Positions 7,970-17,314 of a DNA stretch of 64,000 nt are shown here, piece after piece. The first letter of the stretch is position 1, and every line of letters starts with the position of its first letter. Source of the stretch: Gaiella sp. (lineage in GTDB: Bacteria > Actinomycetota > Thermoleophilia > Gaiellales > Gaiellaceae); assembly GCA_027493885.1 (NCBI GenBank), contig JAOSJZ010000001.1:1916622-1980621 (forward strand), read 5' to 3'. The position numbers were made by a program, and so were the translations under genes. The notes beneath the pieces are model-generated. The model saw nothing but the letters and a program-made list of their open reading frames with translations, did not search any database and was not told the DNA's origin.

Positions 7970-8845
7970 CTACCGCGCGAGCTGCGCTGCGACCTCGCCC
8001 AGGACGGCGACCATCTCCACGTCCTCGTGCACCAGGTGCTGGAGCATCGCCCGCTCGACGCCGGCGGCTGCGTAGTCGAGCAGGCGCGACGTCACCTGGT
8101 CGACCGTCCCGCAGAGTGGGGGCTCTCCCTCGCCGCCGACCACCGCCCGCCACGCTCCGAGCCGGTCGCGGACGTCCGCCGCGTCCGCGCCGACCACGCA
8201 GCCGGTCATCATCGAGAACCGGAGCGGTGACCGGCCGGCGGCCCGTGCGGCGTCCGCGACGACCAGCGCCCGCTCGCGCGCCTCGTCGAGCGACGGGAAC
8301 GTGGTGTTGTACTCGTCGCCATGGCGGACGGCGGCGGCGACCGTCCGCGGCCCGGCGCGCCCTCCGACGATGAGCGGCGGGCGCGGACGCTGCAGCGGAC
8401 GGGGCTCGACGTCCTCGGCCGACGTCCACTGGCGCGTGATCTCCTCGAGCTGCCGGTCGAGCTCGTCGAGGCGTGACCGCTGCGTGCCGAACGAGAAGCC
8501 GTAGCTCTCGTGCTCCGCTTCGTACCAGCCCGCGCCGATCCCGAGCTCCACTCGCCCGCCCGAGACGTGGTCGACCGTCACCGCGTTCTTCGCGAGCACC
8601 GAGGCCGGCCGGAAGGTGACCGGAGAGACCATCGTCCCGAGGCGGATCCGCTCGGTGCGCGCGGCAAGCGCCGCGAGGATGGCCCATGCGTCCAACGCTC
8701 CGGCCGGCTCGCCGCGGACGATCGAGCGGTAGTGGTCCGACCGGAAGAGCCCGCCCAGCCCGGCCTCCTCGGTCGCGAGCGCGAGCGCGAGCCACTGCTC
8801 CCAGGTCACGCCCTCCTGCCCCTCGATCATCAGGCAGACGTCCAT
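7970..8845 (-). CDS. LLM-class (luciferase-like) F420/flavin-dependent oxidoreductase
   Basis: A 291-residue TIM-barrel enzyme of the bacterial luciferase-like family. Diagnostic segments are GGLFRSDHY, ERIRLGTMVSPVTFRPASVL, VDHVSGGRVELGIGAGWYE and PLIVGGRAGPRTVAAAVRHG. In this phylum such enzymes usually use reduced F420; cofactor use here is inferred. TAGATT lies 6 nt before the ATG at 8845 with no Shine-Dalgarno, so the mRNA is probably leaderless. It is convergent with the ABC exporter. Confidence 0.9.
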   Translation of the reverse strand: MDVCLMIEGQEGVTWEQWLALALATEEAGLGGLFRSDHYRSIVRGEPAGALDAWAILAALAARTERIRLGTMVSPVTFRPASVLAKNAVTVDHVSGGRVELGIGAGWYEAEHESYGFSFGTQRSRLDELDRQLEEITRQWTSAEDVEPRPLQRPRPPLIVGGRAGPRTVAAAVRHGDEYNTTFPSLDEARERALVVADAARAAGRSPLRFSMMTGCVVGADAADVRDRLGAWRAVVGGEGEPPLCGTVDQVTSRLLDYAAAGVERAMLQHLVHEDVEMVAVLGEVAAQLAR

Positions 8846-8942
8846 GTTCGGAATCTACGCGCACGCCGCCCCGCGGGCGTGGCTCGTGCACCGTCCCGTG
8901 GCCCGAGCCCTCCGACGCGTAGGCCCCGACCACGGGGTCCGT

Positions 8943-10100
8943 CTACGCGTTCGGCTTCTTGCGCCAGCTCGTGAGGTCGAACTCCTTGTTGAGCTCCTTC
9001 AACACCAGGCGGGCGATCATGTCGCCCCCGATCCGTTCGAAATGGACGCCGTCGTCCGAGCGCACCTTCTCGAGGCGGCCGGAGCCGTCGGCCAGGTACT
9101 GCGCGTAGCCGCCGTCATCGCCGGCGAACATCGTGTACGTGTCGATGTACGCGGCACGGCCCGCGCGCTTGCGCGCCTGTCTCTGGGCGACGGCGTTGAC
9201 CACGTCGAAGCGTCGCGTCTGGTCCGCCGAGCGGGTCTGTGGCAGGCCGATCCAGATCACAAACGCTCCGGCCCGGTTGATCGTGTCCATGAGGCCCCCG
9301 ACCCGGCGCCCGTACTCCTTCCGCCACGACCAGCTGCCGAAGTCGCCGAGCTCCGTGCCCTTGGGCACTCCCGTCATGTACGCCTTGTCGTCGTTGCCGC
9401 CGAAGGCGAGCACGACGGCCCGCGGGCGGAGCTTCTTCACCTGCCGGCGGATCTCGTCGAACCAGTTGAAGACGTCGGGGCGCGTCAGCCCCGTCGCGAC
9501 TCGCCCGTCGACGCTCCCGACCGCCTCGATCGCGGGGCTCGCGCCCGCGGCGCGCACGATCGCGTAGCCGGGCGTGATCACGAGCGAGTCGCCCGCGATC
9601 CAGATCCTGAGCTTCTTCTGCGGCGAGAACGCAAGCTTGCGCGTTGGCTCCGGCTTCGGCCGGGCCGCCGGAGCGGGACGCGTCGGGGAAGCCGGCGACG
9701 GCGACGGGATCCCGAGGTCGGTGTGGATCTCGTCGGCGCCCGAGCGGCCGACGAGCGCCTGGATGCCCTCGCGCGGACGGTCGAGGAGCAGCGCGTCGCT
9801 GATGCCGGCGAGCGGGCCGGTGAAGGCAAGCGCGACGTCCCGCTCCCACCCGGCCGGCTTGTTGAAGGCCGACTTGTGGATTCCGGGCGCGTTCAGCAGG
9901 AGGCCGAGCGCGAGCGCGAGCACGCTGACGACGAGCGCGTGGCCCGCGCTCCACTGGCGCCTCGGCGTCCCCTCGTCGCGCGGCGGCCGAGCGCGACGAC
10001 GGCGAGGCTCCGGCGGCGGGGTCGGCGCCGCCGCGCGCTCGAGCGTGCGCGTTGCGTCGTCCAGGAGGGGCGGCAGCTGGGGAAGCGGACGGTCGGCCAT
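8943..10100 (-). CDS. SGNH/GDSL-type hydrolase with membrane anchor (DUF459-like)
   Basis: The 385-residue protein starts with a Pro/Arg-rich cytoplasmic segment and one transmembrane helix (residues 53-71). A Pro/Ser-rich linker (about 130-155) leads to an SGNH domain. Block I is WIAGDSLV (Ser172), block III is FGGNDDKAY, and the Asp/His block V is DDGVHFERIGG near residue 360. Such proteins hydrolyse or transfer acyl groups on surface polymers. The start overlaps the stop of the MBOAT acyltransferase by 3-4 bp, indicating an acylation module in which the MBOAT passes acyl groups across the membrane. Confidence 0.85.
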   Translation of the reverse strand: MADRPLPQLPPLLDDATRTLERAAAPTPPPEPRRRRARPPRDEGTPRRQWSAGHALVVSVLALALGLLLNAPGIHKSAFNKPAGWERDVALAFTGPLAGISDALLLDRPREGIQALVGRSGADEIHTDLGIPSPSPASPTRPAPAARPKPEPTRKLAFSPQKKLRIWIAGDSLVITPGYAIVRAAGASPAIEAVGSVDGRVATGLTRPDVFNWFDEIRRQVKKLRPRAVVLAFGGNDDKAYMTGVPKGTELGDFGSWSWRKEYGRRVGGLMDTINRAGAFVIWIGLPQTRSADQTRRFDVVNAVAQRQARKRAGRAAYIDTYTMFAGDDGGYAQYLADGSGRLEKVRSDDGVHFERIGGDMIARLVLKELNKEFDLTSWRKKPNA

Positions 10101-11522
10101 CAGAACTGGAAGTAGATGAAGGGTGCCACGCCCTCGGGGCCGAGGGCGCTCGTCAGCATCAGCGAGAACGCGAGCACCGTCGCCTGCCCGAGGACGGGCA
10201 GGCGGGAGAAGCGGGCCATGACGAGCCGTGGGATCCGTGCCGGCAGGTACTGCGAGCCGACCCCGACCAGGATCGCAGCGAGCACGCCGCTCGTCACGAG
10301 CGGCGCAGGCTCACCCCACCCCGTGAAGAGCCCCTCGATCATCTCCCACGCCGCGCCGAACGAGTCGGCGCGGAAGAAGATCCAGGCGAGGCAGACGAAG
10401 TGGAAGGTCAGGATCCGCGCGCGCCAGCGCGGCCACCCGGCCCGGGTGGGGGAGCGCGGCCACGCCCCGCCGGTCACGCCACCAGCGCTCGCCGACGAGC
10501 GCGGCGCCGTGGAGGCCGCCCCAGACGACGAACGTCCAGGCGGCGCCGTGCCAGAGCCCGCCGATCAGCATCGTCAGCAGCAGGTTCCGGTACGTGAGGA
10601 TCGTGCCGCCGCGGTTGCCGCCGAGCGGGATGTAGACGTAGTCGCGCAGCCAGCGGGAGAGCGTCATGTGCCAGCGCCGCCAGAAGTCCTGCACCGAGAC
10701 GGCAGCGTAGGGCGAGTCGAAGTTCTGCGGGAACGAGAAGCCGAGCAGGAGCGCGATCCCGATCGCGATGTCCGTGTAGCCGGAGAAGTCCGCGTAGATC
10801 TGCACGGCGTAGGCGTAGACGGCGATCAGGATCTCGAGCGACGAGTGCTGGCCCGGCGCCGCGAAGACCTCGTCGACGATCGACGAGGCGAGGTAGTTGG
10901 CGATCACGACCTTCTTGAACAGCCCCGTCGCGATCAGGTAGAAGGCGCGGCTCGTGTCGACGCGACGCGGGTTGCGCGGCGTGGCGATCTGCGGGATCAG
11001 CTCCGCCGGCCGCACGATCGGGCCGGCGACGAGGTGCGGGAAGAACGAGAGGTAGACCGCGAACTTCTCGAGCGTCGTCGGCTGGAAGTCGCCGCGGTAG
11101 GCGTCGACGACGTAGCTGATCGCCATGAACGTGAAGAACGAGATCCCGACGGGGAGCACGATCGACTTCAGGGAGAGCGGCAGATCGAGCCCGACGAGCG
11201 ACGCCATGTTGTCGGTCGAGGAGACGAAGAAGTCGTAGTACTTGAAGTAGCCGAGGACGCCGATGTCACCCGCCAGCGCGAGGACGAGGAGGCCTTTCCG
11301 CTGGGACGGGACGCGCGCCTGCCAGATGCGCACGGCCAGCACCTGGTTCCAGATCGTGCAGCCCGCGAGGAGAAGCACGAAGCGCCAATCCCACCAGCTG
11401 TAGAAGACGTAGCTGGCAGCGATGATGAACGGCCGCCAGCGGTGCGGCCAGGGCATCGTCAGCCACGAGAGCGGCAGGACGACGAGGAAGAAGAGCCCGA
11501 AGGTAGCGGTCGGGAAGAGCAC
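10100..11522 (-). CDS. MBOAT family O-acyltransferase (AlgI-like), frameshifted in a G run
   Basis: A polytopic acyltransferase of the AlgI/DltB family, about 473 residues after correction. Family marks are LPVGISFFTFMAISYVVDAY, FFPHLVAGPI, YADFSGYTDIAIG, FWRRWHMTLSRWLRDYVYIP and the catalytic histidine in GGLWHGAAWTFV. The frame breaks at plus-strand GGGGG 10448-10452. Dropping one base joins the body to ARILTFHFVCLAWIFFRADS and the C-terminal helices ending IYFQF. GTG 11522 is the start. It sits in one unit with the SGNH protein downstream and two small membrane proteins upstream, so a role in O-acylating a cell-surface glycan is inferred. Confidence 0.88.
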
Positions 11523-11564
11523 GCTCGCGGAAGGGTAGGCGCCGATCCCGTCGGCGCGGCCCGG

Positions 11565-12092
11565 CTAGGAGCGCTGCTCGACCGTCGCCTCGGCGTCGTC
11601 GAGACGCGGCGGCAGCCGTGTCACCGCCGTGTCGCCGTCGCCGGCGCCCGCGTCGAGGATCGTGTGCTCGACGGGCGGGCTGAACCACGCCGGGTCGGCG
11701 GCCGCGGGTGCCGAGGGGGAGAGTGCGAACGACGGCAGCTCCTGCCGGCGTTCGGCCCGCAACGCCGCCCACTCGATGAGCGCGACGAGCACCCAGGCCC
11801 CGATCATGATCCCGCCGATCGCCACCGGTTCGAGGTCGGCGATCGCCGCGGCGGCGGCGACAGCCGCGAGGAACAGGCCCTCGAGAAGAAGTCGCGGCAG
11901 TTGCGGCCGGCGCCTGACCGGCGCGTCGAGCGCGCCGACCCAGGCGTAGCTCCCGGGCGTCGGCTCCTCGACGGAGTCCGGGAGCGGCCGGATCGCGCCC
12001 AGCCTCCGCACCTCGTCGTGAAGCGAGGTGACGCGCTCCTCGAGCCGGCCGAGCGCCTCGGTGACCTCGTCGTCCCGCGGGCGCTCGCTCAC
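11565..12092 (-). CDS. hypothetical membrane protein (175 aa)
   Basis: The N-terminal 35 residues form a charged helix (TEALGRLEERVTSLHDEVRR, likely coiled coil). Two adjacent transmembrane helices follow at about residues 70-87 (LLLEGLFLAAVAAAAAI) and 90-110 (AIGGIMIGAWVLVALIEWAA). The tail is acidic and Pro-rich. It overlaps the preceding 100-aa gene by 4 bp (start 12092, stop 12089) and lies 42 bp before the MBOAT gene, so it probably belongs to the same acylation unit. Function unknown. Confidence 0.7.
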   Translation of the reverse strand: MSERPRDDEVTEALGRLEERVTSLHDEVRRLGAIRPLPDSVEEPTPGSYAWVGALDAPVRRRPQLPRLLLEGLFLAAVAAAAAIADLEPVAIGGIMIGAWVLVALIEWAALRAERRQELPSFALSPSAPAAADPAWFSPPVEHTILDAGAGDGDTAVTRLPPRLDDAEATVEQRS

Positions 12093-12391
12093 GCGGGCGG
12101 CTCCTGCAGCGCCTCCATCGCGTCGAGGGCCTCCCGGGCCTTCGCGTGGACGCGCGCGCGGCGCTCGTCGATCGTCCCGGTCGGCGCAGCCGGCTCGGCC
12201 GGTGCCTCGGCGGGCTGCTCGCGGGTCTCGGCGAGCTTGCGGCGCAACTCCTCCGCGGGGTCGGGGACCGGGAACGACGGGGCCGGAGCCTGCGCGTCGC
12301 GGCGCGAGCGCCGCGTGGCGAGCAGGCGCGCGAGCGCCGCGATGCCGACGAGCCCCGCCGTCCAGCCGATGAGCCTCCGCACGGGGCCCAT
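12089..12391 (-). CDS. hypothetical membrane-anchored protein (100 aa)
   Basis: A short N-terminal hydrophobic helix (residues 7-25, IGWTAGLVGIAALARLL) is followed by an Arg-rich stop-transfer stretch. Then come a Pro/Ala-rich linker and a charged helix (ERRARVHAKAREALDAMEAL). It starts the MBOAT/SGNH unit and is divergent from the rpsF cluster. The next gene overlaps it by 4 bp. No family recognised. Confidence 0.6.
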   Translation of the reverse strand: MGPVRRLIGWTAGLVGIAALARLLATRRSRRDAQAPAPSFPVPDPAEELRRKLAETREQPAEAPAEPAAPTGTIDERRARVHAKAREALDAMEALQEPPA

Positions 12392-12511
12392 CCTAGCGCC
12401 GTGCCACTGCTACCCTTCGTCGGCTTCCTGCCACGCCGCGCGACGCCGTTCCCGGGCGTCGCAACTCCCGACGGCGGGGCCGATTCAGACCGGAGGAAGG
12501 AGAGGGAACGC

Positions 12512-12882
12512 GTGACCGAGTACGAGATTCTGCTGCTGCTCGACCCCGAGCTGGCAGACGACAAGCAGGCCGACCTCGTGGGGCGGCTGCGAACGCTGAT
12601 CGAGGAGAGCGGCGGGACGTTCGAGCGTCACGACGTGTGGGGACGGCGCCGGCTCGCCTATCCGATCGACAAGAAGGAGGAGGGGGTCTACCACATCCTG
12701 AGCTTCAGCTCGAGCCCCGAGACGCTCGACGAGCTCTCGCGCGTGCTGAAGATCGACGACGACGTGATGCGTCACATGGCGACACGTCGCCCCGAGGGGG
12801 TCCTTCCGAGCCAATGGCGGTGGGCGCCGGGATCGGCGACCATGCAGAGACCGAGCCCGCGGACGCCCTGGAGGAGGAGTAA
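12512..12882 (+). CDS. rpsF: 30S ribosomal protein bS6 (frameshift near the C-terminus)
   Basis: GTG 12512 follows a strong purine-rich site (GGAGGAAGGAGAGG). The core is typical bS6: TEYEILLLLDPELADD, GGTFERHDVWGRRRLAYPI, KKEEGVYHILSF and LSRVLKIDDDVMRHMATRRP. One G appears to be missing in the run 12796-12800. Restoring it gives a tail of EGGPSEPMAVGAGIGDHAE and an acidic end ADALEEE, with TAA at 12880-12882 overlapping the ssb ATG. A ribosomal protein is unlikely to be broken, so this is probably a sequence error. A hairpin (12442-12447 with 12455-12460) in the leader could be an S6:S18 autoregulatory element, but I cannot confirm it. Confidence 0.92.
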
Positions 12883-13310
12883 TGGCTGCCATCAATCGTG
12901 TCGTACTCGTCGGCAACCTGACGAAGGACCCGGAGCTGCGCCACACGCCCTCAGGCACCGCGGTCTGCAACCTGCGCCTCGCCGTCAACACCAGGCGCAA
13001 GGACGAGACCGGGCAGTGGGTCGACAAACCGAACTACTTCGACATCACCGTGTGGGGCAACCAGGGCGAGCGGTGCGCCCAGTACCTCGCAAAGGGTCGT
13101 CCCGTCGCCGTCGACGGCCGGCTCGAGTGGCGCGAATGGGAGACGCCCGAGGGGAACAAGCGGCAGGCGGTCGACATCGTCGCGGACACCGTCCAGTTCC
13201 TCGGTGGCCGCGGCGACGGCGAGGGCGGCGGCGGCTACATCCCGAGCGAGGTGGCAGCGCCCGCCGGCGACTTCCCCTCGTCCCCGACCGACGACGACAT
13301 CCCCTTCTAG
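12882..13310 (+). CDS. ssb: single-stranded DNA-binding protein
   Basis: A 142-residue protein with the OB fold start [20 protein letters not shown], the central [19 protein letters not shown] and [18 protein letters not shown] Gly-rich linker leads to the conserved acidic tip DDDIPF that recruits replication and repair partners. Its ATG overlaps the rpsF TAA (TAATG), the standard rpsF-ssb-rpsR coupling. It coats single-stranded DNA during replication and recombination. Confidence 0.97.
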   Translation: MAAINRVVLVGNLTKDPELRHTPSGTAVCNLRLAVNTRRKDETGQWVDKPNYFDITVWGNQGERCAQYLAKGRPVAVDGRLEWREWETPEGNKRQAVDIVADTVQFLGGRGDGEGGGGYIPSEVAAPAGDFPSSPTDDDIPF

Positions 13311-13320
13311 GAGGCCACGC

Positions 13321-13581
13321 ATGGCTGCGAAGACCCAACCTCGCAAGCGGCCTGCCCCGGGAGGGGCCGGAGGCCGCCGCAAGAGCTGCCACTTCTGCAA
13401 GGACAAGGTGGCCGAGGTCGACTACAAGAACGTCAACCAGCTCCGGCGCTACATCTCGGAGAAGGGCAAGATCCGGAATCGCCGCATTACGGGCGCATGC
13501 CGCCGTCACCAGCGGCAGGTCGCCGTCGCGGTCAAGCGCGCCCGCGAGATGGCGCTCCTTCCGTACGTGCAGGGGTCGTGA
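13321..13581 (+). CDS. rpsR: 30S ribosomal protein bS18
   Basis: 86 residues. After a basic Pro/Gly-rich N-terminus comes [17 protein letters not shown], then [20 protein letters not shown] and [20 protein letters not shown], all classic bS18. The CxxC plus a later Cys suggests the zinc-type form. AGGAGG lies upstream of the ATG at 13321. Binds bS6 on the 30S platform. The stop overlaps the rplI start (TGATG). Confidence 0.97.
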   Translation: MAAKTQPRKRPAPGGAGGRRKSCHFCKDKVAEVDYKNVNQLRRYISEKGKIRNRRITGACRRHQRQVAVAVKRAREMALLPYVQGS

Positions 13582-14207
13582 TGGAGGTCATCCTGCGCAG
13601 CGACGTCGAGAAGCTCGGCTTGAAGGGCGACGTCGTCGACGTGAAGCGCGGCTACGCGCGGAACTACCTGCTGCCGCGCCGGCTGGCGGAGGTGGCGACG
13701 CCGGGGCGCGTGGCGGAGATTCGTCGCGTCGAGGCGGACCGGGCACGCCACGAGGCGCGGTCTGCCGAGCATGCCGCCGAGATCGCCGCGACGCTCACCA
13801 AGACGGTCCTCCGCTTCGAGGTGAAGGCAGGGCCGACCGGGGCGCTGTTCGGCTCGGTGACGCCGACCGATGTCGCCGAGGAGCTGTGGCGGACACGCAA
13901 GATCCGCGTCGACCGCCGCAAGATCGACCTCGACGTGATCAAGCGGATCGGGCGCTACTCGATCCCCGTGCACGTCTTCGAGGGCGTCACCGCCGAGGTG
14001 AAGACGCTCGTCGTGCCGGAGGGCGGCGAGCTTCCGCCCGAGGAGGAGCTCGCCGCCCTCGAGACGGCCGAGCGGGTCGAGGAGGAGGCCGCCGCCGCGG
14101 CCCACGCCGAGGCGGTCGAGGCGACCGAGGCGGCGCTCGCCGAGGACGCGGTCAGCGCGGAGCCCGAGCCCGGCGTGGCACCGGCCGCAGAGACCGAGAC
14201 CGCCTGA
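13581..14207 (+). CDS. rplI: 50S ribosomal protein bL9 with long acidic tail
   Basis: Residues 1-50 are the N-terminal rRNA-binding domain ([33 protein letters not shown]). A central helix and the C-terminal domain follow (GPTGALFGSVTPTDVAEEL, IDLDVIKRIGRYSIPVHVFE). Homology ends near residue 155. A tail of about 50 residues made almost only of Glu and Ala then extends the protein to 208 residues, against about 148-150 in most bacteria. ATG 13581 overlaps the rpsR stop. A strong hairpin terminator begins at the stop codon. Confidence 0.95.
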   Translation: MEVILRSDVEKLGLKGDVVDVKRGYARNYLLPRRLAEVATPGRVAEIRRVEADRARHEARSAEHAAEIAATLTKTVLRFEVKAGPTGALFGSVTPTDVAEELWRTRKIRVDRRKIDLDVIKRIGRYSIPVHVFEGVTAEVKTLVVPEGGELPPEEELAALETAERVEEEAAAAAHAEAVEATEAALAEDAVSAEPEPGVAPAAETETA

Positions 14208-14233
14208 CGAGGGGCCCTTCGGGGCTCCTCGTC
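14206..14233 (+). terminator. intrinsic terminator with UUCG tetraloop after rplI
   Basis: The stem GACGAGGGGCCC (14206-14217) pairs with GGGCTCCTCGTC (14222-14233), 12 bp with one G-U, capped by a TTCG loop and followed by TCTTCC. It overlaps the rplI stop codon and would end the rpsF-ssb-rpsR-rplI transcript before dnaB. Confidence 0.75.
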
Positions 14234-14474
14234 TCTTCCACAGGACAGTCCACACCGCCCACAACCGGGCCGTCGGGCTGTGGACGGACGCGACGAACTT
14301 CTCGCTCGTTGCGAACGCGGGCGGTGGGCAACAAGGTCGCGTTCTGTGGGTCCTTCCGGCCAAGCTGTTAGTCTCGGGAGCGAACGTGTGTTCTCTGTGC
14401 TGCTGAGACCGGAATTCCATCCCCAGGTGGCGTCTTTCGGACGTGCCCGAACCGGACAGGTTTGATCCATCGCC

Positions 14475-15829
14475 ATGAGCGCGACGCACGCACCACCGAT
14501 CGCCGAGGTCCCCCCGCAGAGCCTCGAGGCGGAGGAGGCCGTGCTCGGCGCGATGCTCCTCTCGGAGACGGCGATCGGCGCCGTCACCGAGATCCTCGAC
14601 GCCGGCGACTTCTACCGCGGCTCACACGGCACGATCTACCGCACCTGCCTCGCCCTCTGGGCGAAGGGGTGAGCCGGTCGACGCGATCACGCTCGCGAAC
14701 GAGCTCGAGGAGCGAGGCGAGCTCGAGCAGATCGGCGGCGCCTCGCGGGTGGCGGAGCTGGCAGCTCTCGTCTCCGCGACGGCGAACGTCGAGCACTACG
14801 CGCGGATCGTCAAGGAGACCGCCACGCTGCGCGGGGCTGATCCGCGCGGGCCAGGAGATCACGCGCCTCGGCCAGGAGCGTCTCGGCGAGACGACCGAGC
14901 TCGTCGACCGCGCCGAGCAGATCGTCTTCGACCTCTCGCAGGAGCGCGTCCGGGGCGACTTCGACCACATCGGTCCTCTCTTGACCGAGAGCTTCGAGCG
15001 GATCACGAAGCTCTACGAGGCGGGCGCCGACGTCACGGGCATCGCGAGCGGCTTCCGCGAGCTCGACCGCCTCACGTCCGGCTTCCAACCCGGGAACCTG
15101 ATCATCCTCGCCGCGCGGCCGTCGATGGGGAAGTCCGCGCTCGCGCTCTGCGTCGCCGCGAACCTCGGCGTGCGCGACTCGACACCCGTCGCCCTGTTCA
15201 CGCTCGAGATGTCGAAGGCCGAGGTGACGCAGCGGCTCATGTGCAGCGAGGCGAAGGTCGAGTCCGACCGCGTCCGCTCGGGAAAGCTGACCCAGGAGGA
15301 CTGGCCCCGGCTCACCGCCGCCTGCGACAAGCTGATGAAGGCGCCGATCTTCGTGGACGACACGGGCTCGATCACGATGATGGAGCTCCGCTCGAAGGCG
15401 AGACGGCTCAAGAGCCGCGAGCCGAAGCTCGGCCTGATCGTGGTCGACTACCTCCAGCTGATGACCTCGGGCGGGAGCGTCGAGAACCGCGTGCAGGAGG
15501 TCTCCCAGATCTCGCGGAACCTCAAGGTGCTCGCCCGCGACCTCGACGTGCCGATCCTCGCGCTGTCGCAGCTCTCGCGCGCCGTCGAGCAGCGCCACGA
15601 CAAGCGGCCGATCCTCTCCGATCTACGCGAGTCCGGGTCGATCGAGCAGGACGCCGACCTCGTGCTCTTCGTCTACCGCGACGAGTACTACAACGGTGAG
15701 GAGTCCGACCAGCAGGGTCTTGCCGAGCTGATTCTCGCGAAGCACCGTAACGGCCCGACCGACGCGGTCAAGCTCAGCTTCCTGCGGCGGTATGCGAAGT
15801 TCGCGGACCTGGCAGGCGGCAGCACGTAG
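14475..15829 (+). CDS. dnaB: replicative DNA helicase DnaB (two frameshifts in G runs)
   Basis: The N-terminal primase-interacting domain begins PPQSLEAEEAVLGAMLLSE. The RecA-like motor has Walker A AARPSMGKSALAL, Walker B GLIVVDYLQLM, and ALSQLSRAVEQRHDKRPILS with SDLRESGSIEQDADLVLFVY. The frame breaks twice, at GGGG 14666-14669 (AKG then EPVDAITLANELEERG) and GGGG 14833-14836 (TATLRG then LIRAGQEITRLG). Removing one G at each site gives one intact protein of about 450 residues. DnaB is essential, so these are most likely sequence errors. It lies downstream of rplI as in many bacteria; the 267-nt gap before it holds the rplI terminator and presumably its own promoter. Confidence 0.95.
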
Positions 15830-15888
15830 GACGTCCGGCCCGGCGATGGCCGGCCTGGTCGCCACACTCGCGGGAGCAGGCATCCCCC

Positions 15889-17049
15889 TCACGCACCGCG
15901 GCCTCGGCGGCCGGTCTCGGCGGCGAGCATGCCTCGGATGCCGCGGACGGCCTGGCGGATGCGCTGCTCGTTCTCGACGAGTGCGAACCGGACGAACCCT
16001 TCACCACCGGGCCCGAAGCCCGCGCCCGGCGAGACGGCGACCCGAGCCTCGCGGGCGAGCCGCTCCGCGAACGCCAGCGAGCCCATCCCGGCGAACGGCT
16101 CGGGCAGGGGCGCCCAGGCGAACATCGTGCCCCTCGGGCGGGGGAACGACCACCCGGCGCGGTCGAGCCCCTCGCACAGGGCGTCGCGGCGCGAGCGGTA
16201 GACCTCACAGGCCTTGACAGGCGTCTCGGGCGCGTCGGTCATCGCGGTGATCGCCGCGATCTGGATCGGCTGGAAGGTGCCGTAGTCGAGCCAGCTCTTG
16301 AGCCGGGCGAGCGCCTGGCAGACCTGGGCGTTGCCGACGAGGAAGCCGACCCGCCAGCCAGCCATCGAGAACGACTTCGTCAACGAGTACAGCTCTACGG
16401 CGACATCCGCGGCGCCGGGCACCTGGAGGATCGACGGCGGCTCGTGGCCGTCGAAGGCGAGGTCGGCGTAGGCGAAGTCGTGCACGACGAGCAGCTCCCG
16501 CTCGCGCGCGAACTCGACGACGCGCTCCATGAACTCGAGCTCGACCGTCGCGGTCGTCGGGTTGTGCGGAAACGAGAGGAGCAACACCCGCGGCCGCGGC
16601 GTCGCGCGCGCGTGGGCGTCGGCCAGGTTGGAGAACAGGTTCTCGTCGGGCCCCATCGCGACCTGGAACACGCTCGCGCCCGCCAGCATCGGCGCGTGGA
16701 TGTGGATCGGATAGCTCGGGGCCGGGACGAGCGCGGCGTCACCGGGCTCGACGAGCGTCCACATCAGGTGGACGAGCCCCTCCTTCGCGCCCATCGTCGC
16801 GACCACTTGCGTCTCGGGGTCGAGCTCGACGCCGAAGCGGCGTCGGTAGAGGTCGGCGCAGGCCGCGCGCAGCTTCGGGATTCCCCTGGAGGTCGAGTAG
16901 CGGTGGTTGTGCGGCTTCGCCGCGGCCTCCTGCAGCTTCGCCACCGCCACCTCGGGGGAGGGCAGATCGGGGTTGCCGAAGCCGAGGTCGACGACGTCCT
17001 CGCCCGCCCGGCGCAGCTCGAGCGTCAGGTCGCGGATCACCGCGAACAC
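15889..17049 (-). CDS. class I/II PLP-dependent aminotransferase (AlaC / LL-DAP aminotransferase-like)
   Basis: A 386-residue fold-type I enzyme. Marks are VDLGFGNPDLPSPE, HRYSTSRGIPKLRAACADLY, PAPSYPIH, SFPHNPTTATVE, VVHDFAYADLAFDG and the PLP lysine in YSLTKSFSMAGWR (Lys225). It best resembles AlaC-type glutamate-pyruvate aminotransferases. The first in-frame standard start is GTG 17049, but the conserved family N-terminus FRRLNGLPPYVFAVI continues upstream without ATG, GTG or TTG. The real start is therefore non-canonical, or an upstream base is wrong. It is convergent with dnaB. Confidence 0.9.
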   Translation of the reverse strand: MFAVIRDLTLELRRAGEDVVDLGFGNPDLPSPEVAVAKLQEAAAKPHNHRYSTSRGIPKLRAACADLYRRRFGVELDPETQVVATMGAKEGLVHLMWTLVEPGDAALVPAPSYPIHIHAPMLAGASVFQVAMGPDENLFSNLADAHARATPRPRVLLLSFPHNPTTATVELEFMERVVEFARERELLVVHDFAYADLAFDGHEPPSILQVPGAADVAVELYSLTKSFSMAGWRVGFLVGNAQVCQALARLKSWLDYGTFQPIQIAAITAMTDAPETPVKACEVYRSRRDALCEGLDRAGWSFPRPRGTMFAWAPLPEPFAGMGSLAFAERLAREARVAVSPGAGFGPGGEGFVRFALVENEQRIRQAVRGIRGMLAAETGRRGRGA

Positions 17050-17187
17050 GTACGGGGGCAGGCCGTTCAGCCTGCGAAACGCGTGCGTGTCCAGTGTTCC
17101 TGCCCGTAATCGGCGCTCTGACGACGTTATCGAGAGTCTCGCTACCGCGACAGACGATAGTGTGCACGCCGCGCGTATGGCTCAGAC

Positions 17188-17216
17188 TTTACTTATTGAA
17201 GCATTGCGTGTAGGGT
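17188..17216 (+). promoter_or_regulatory. promoter of the metY leader
   Basis: TTTACT (17188-17193), a 17-nt spacer and TAGGGT (17211-17216) form a -35/-10 pair in an unusually AT-rich patch. The -10 lies 8 nt before the ATG of a short leader ORF at 17225, so the transcript would start at or near that ATG. Confidence 0.5.
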
Positions 17217-17224
17217 CGTCTGGA

Positions 17225-17314
17225 ATGAGCACGCGCCCGGCAGCCGGCCTCGTCTTCCTCCCGATGTGTACGTACCGGGCGATGTGTGGCTCCCGCCACG
17301 TCGTCGCCGGCTAG
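17225..17314 (+). CDS. Met-Cys leader peptide upstream of metY (29 aa)
   Basis: The gap 17050-17400 holds this short frame, MSTRPAAGLVFLP then MCTYRAMCGSRHVVAG, ending TAG at 17312-17314, 86 nt before metY. Two Met-Cys dipeptides occur at residues 14-15 and 20-21. A strong hairpin (GGCGA...GTGGC 17278-17290 with GCCAC...TCGCC 17295-17308, loop TCCC) covers the second Met-Cys pair. The layout suggests ribosome-mediated attenuation in response to methionine or cysteine. Leaderless Cys-containing leader peptides are known upstream of sulfur genes in other actinobacteria; function here is inferred. Confidence 0.45.
   Translation: MSTRPAAGLVFLPMCTYRAMCGSRHVVAG

Noticed and set aside
12442-12460. 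Hairpin before rpsF as an S6:S18 autoregulatory RNA
   Set aside because: A short stem is present, but I could not confirm the conserved bulge and partner stem; left as a remark in the rpsF entry.
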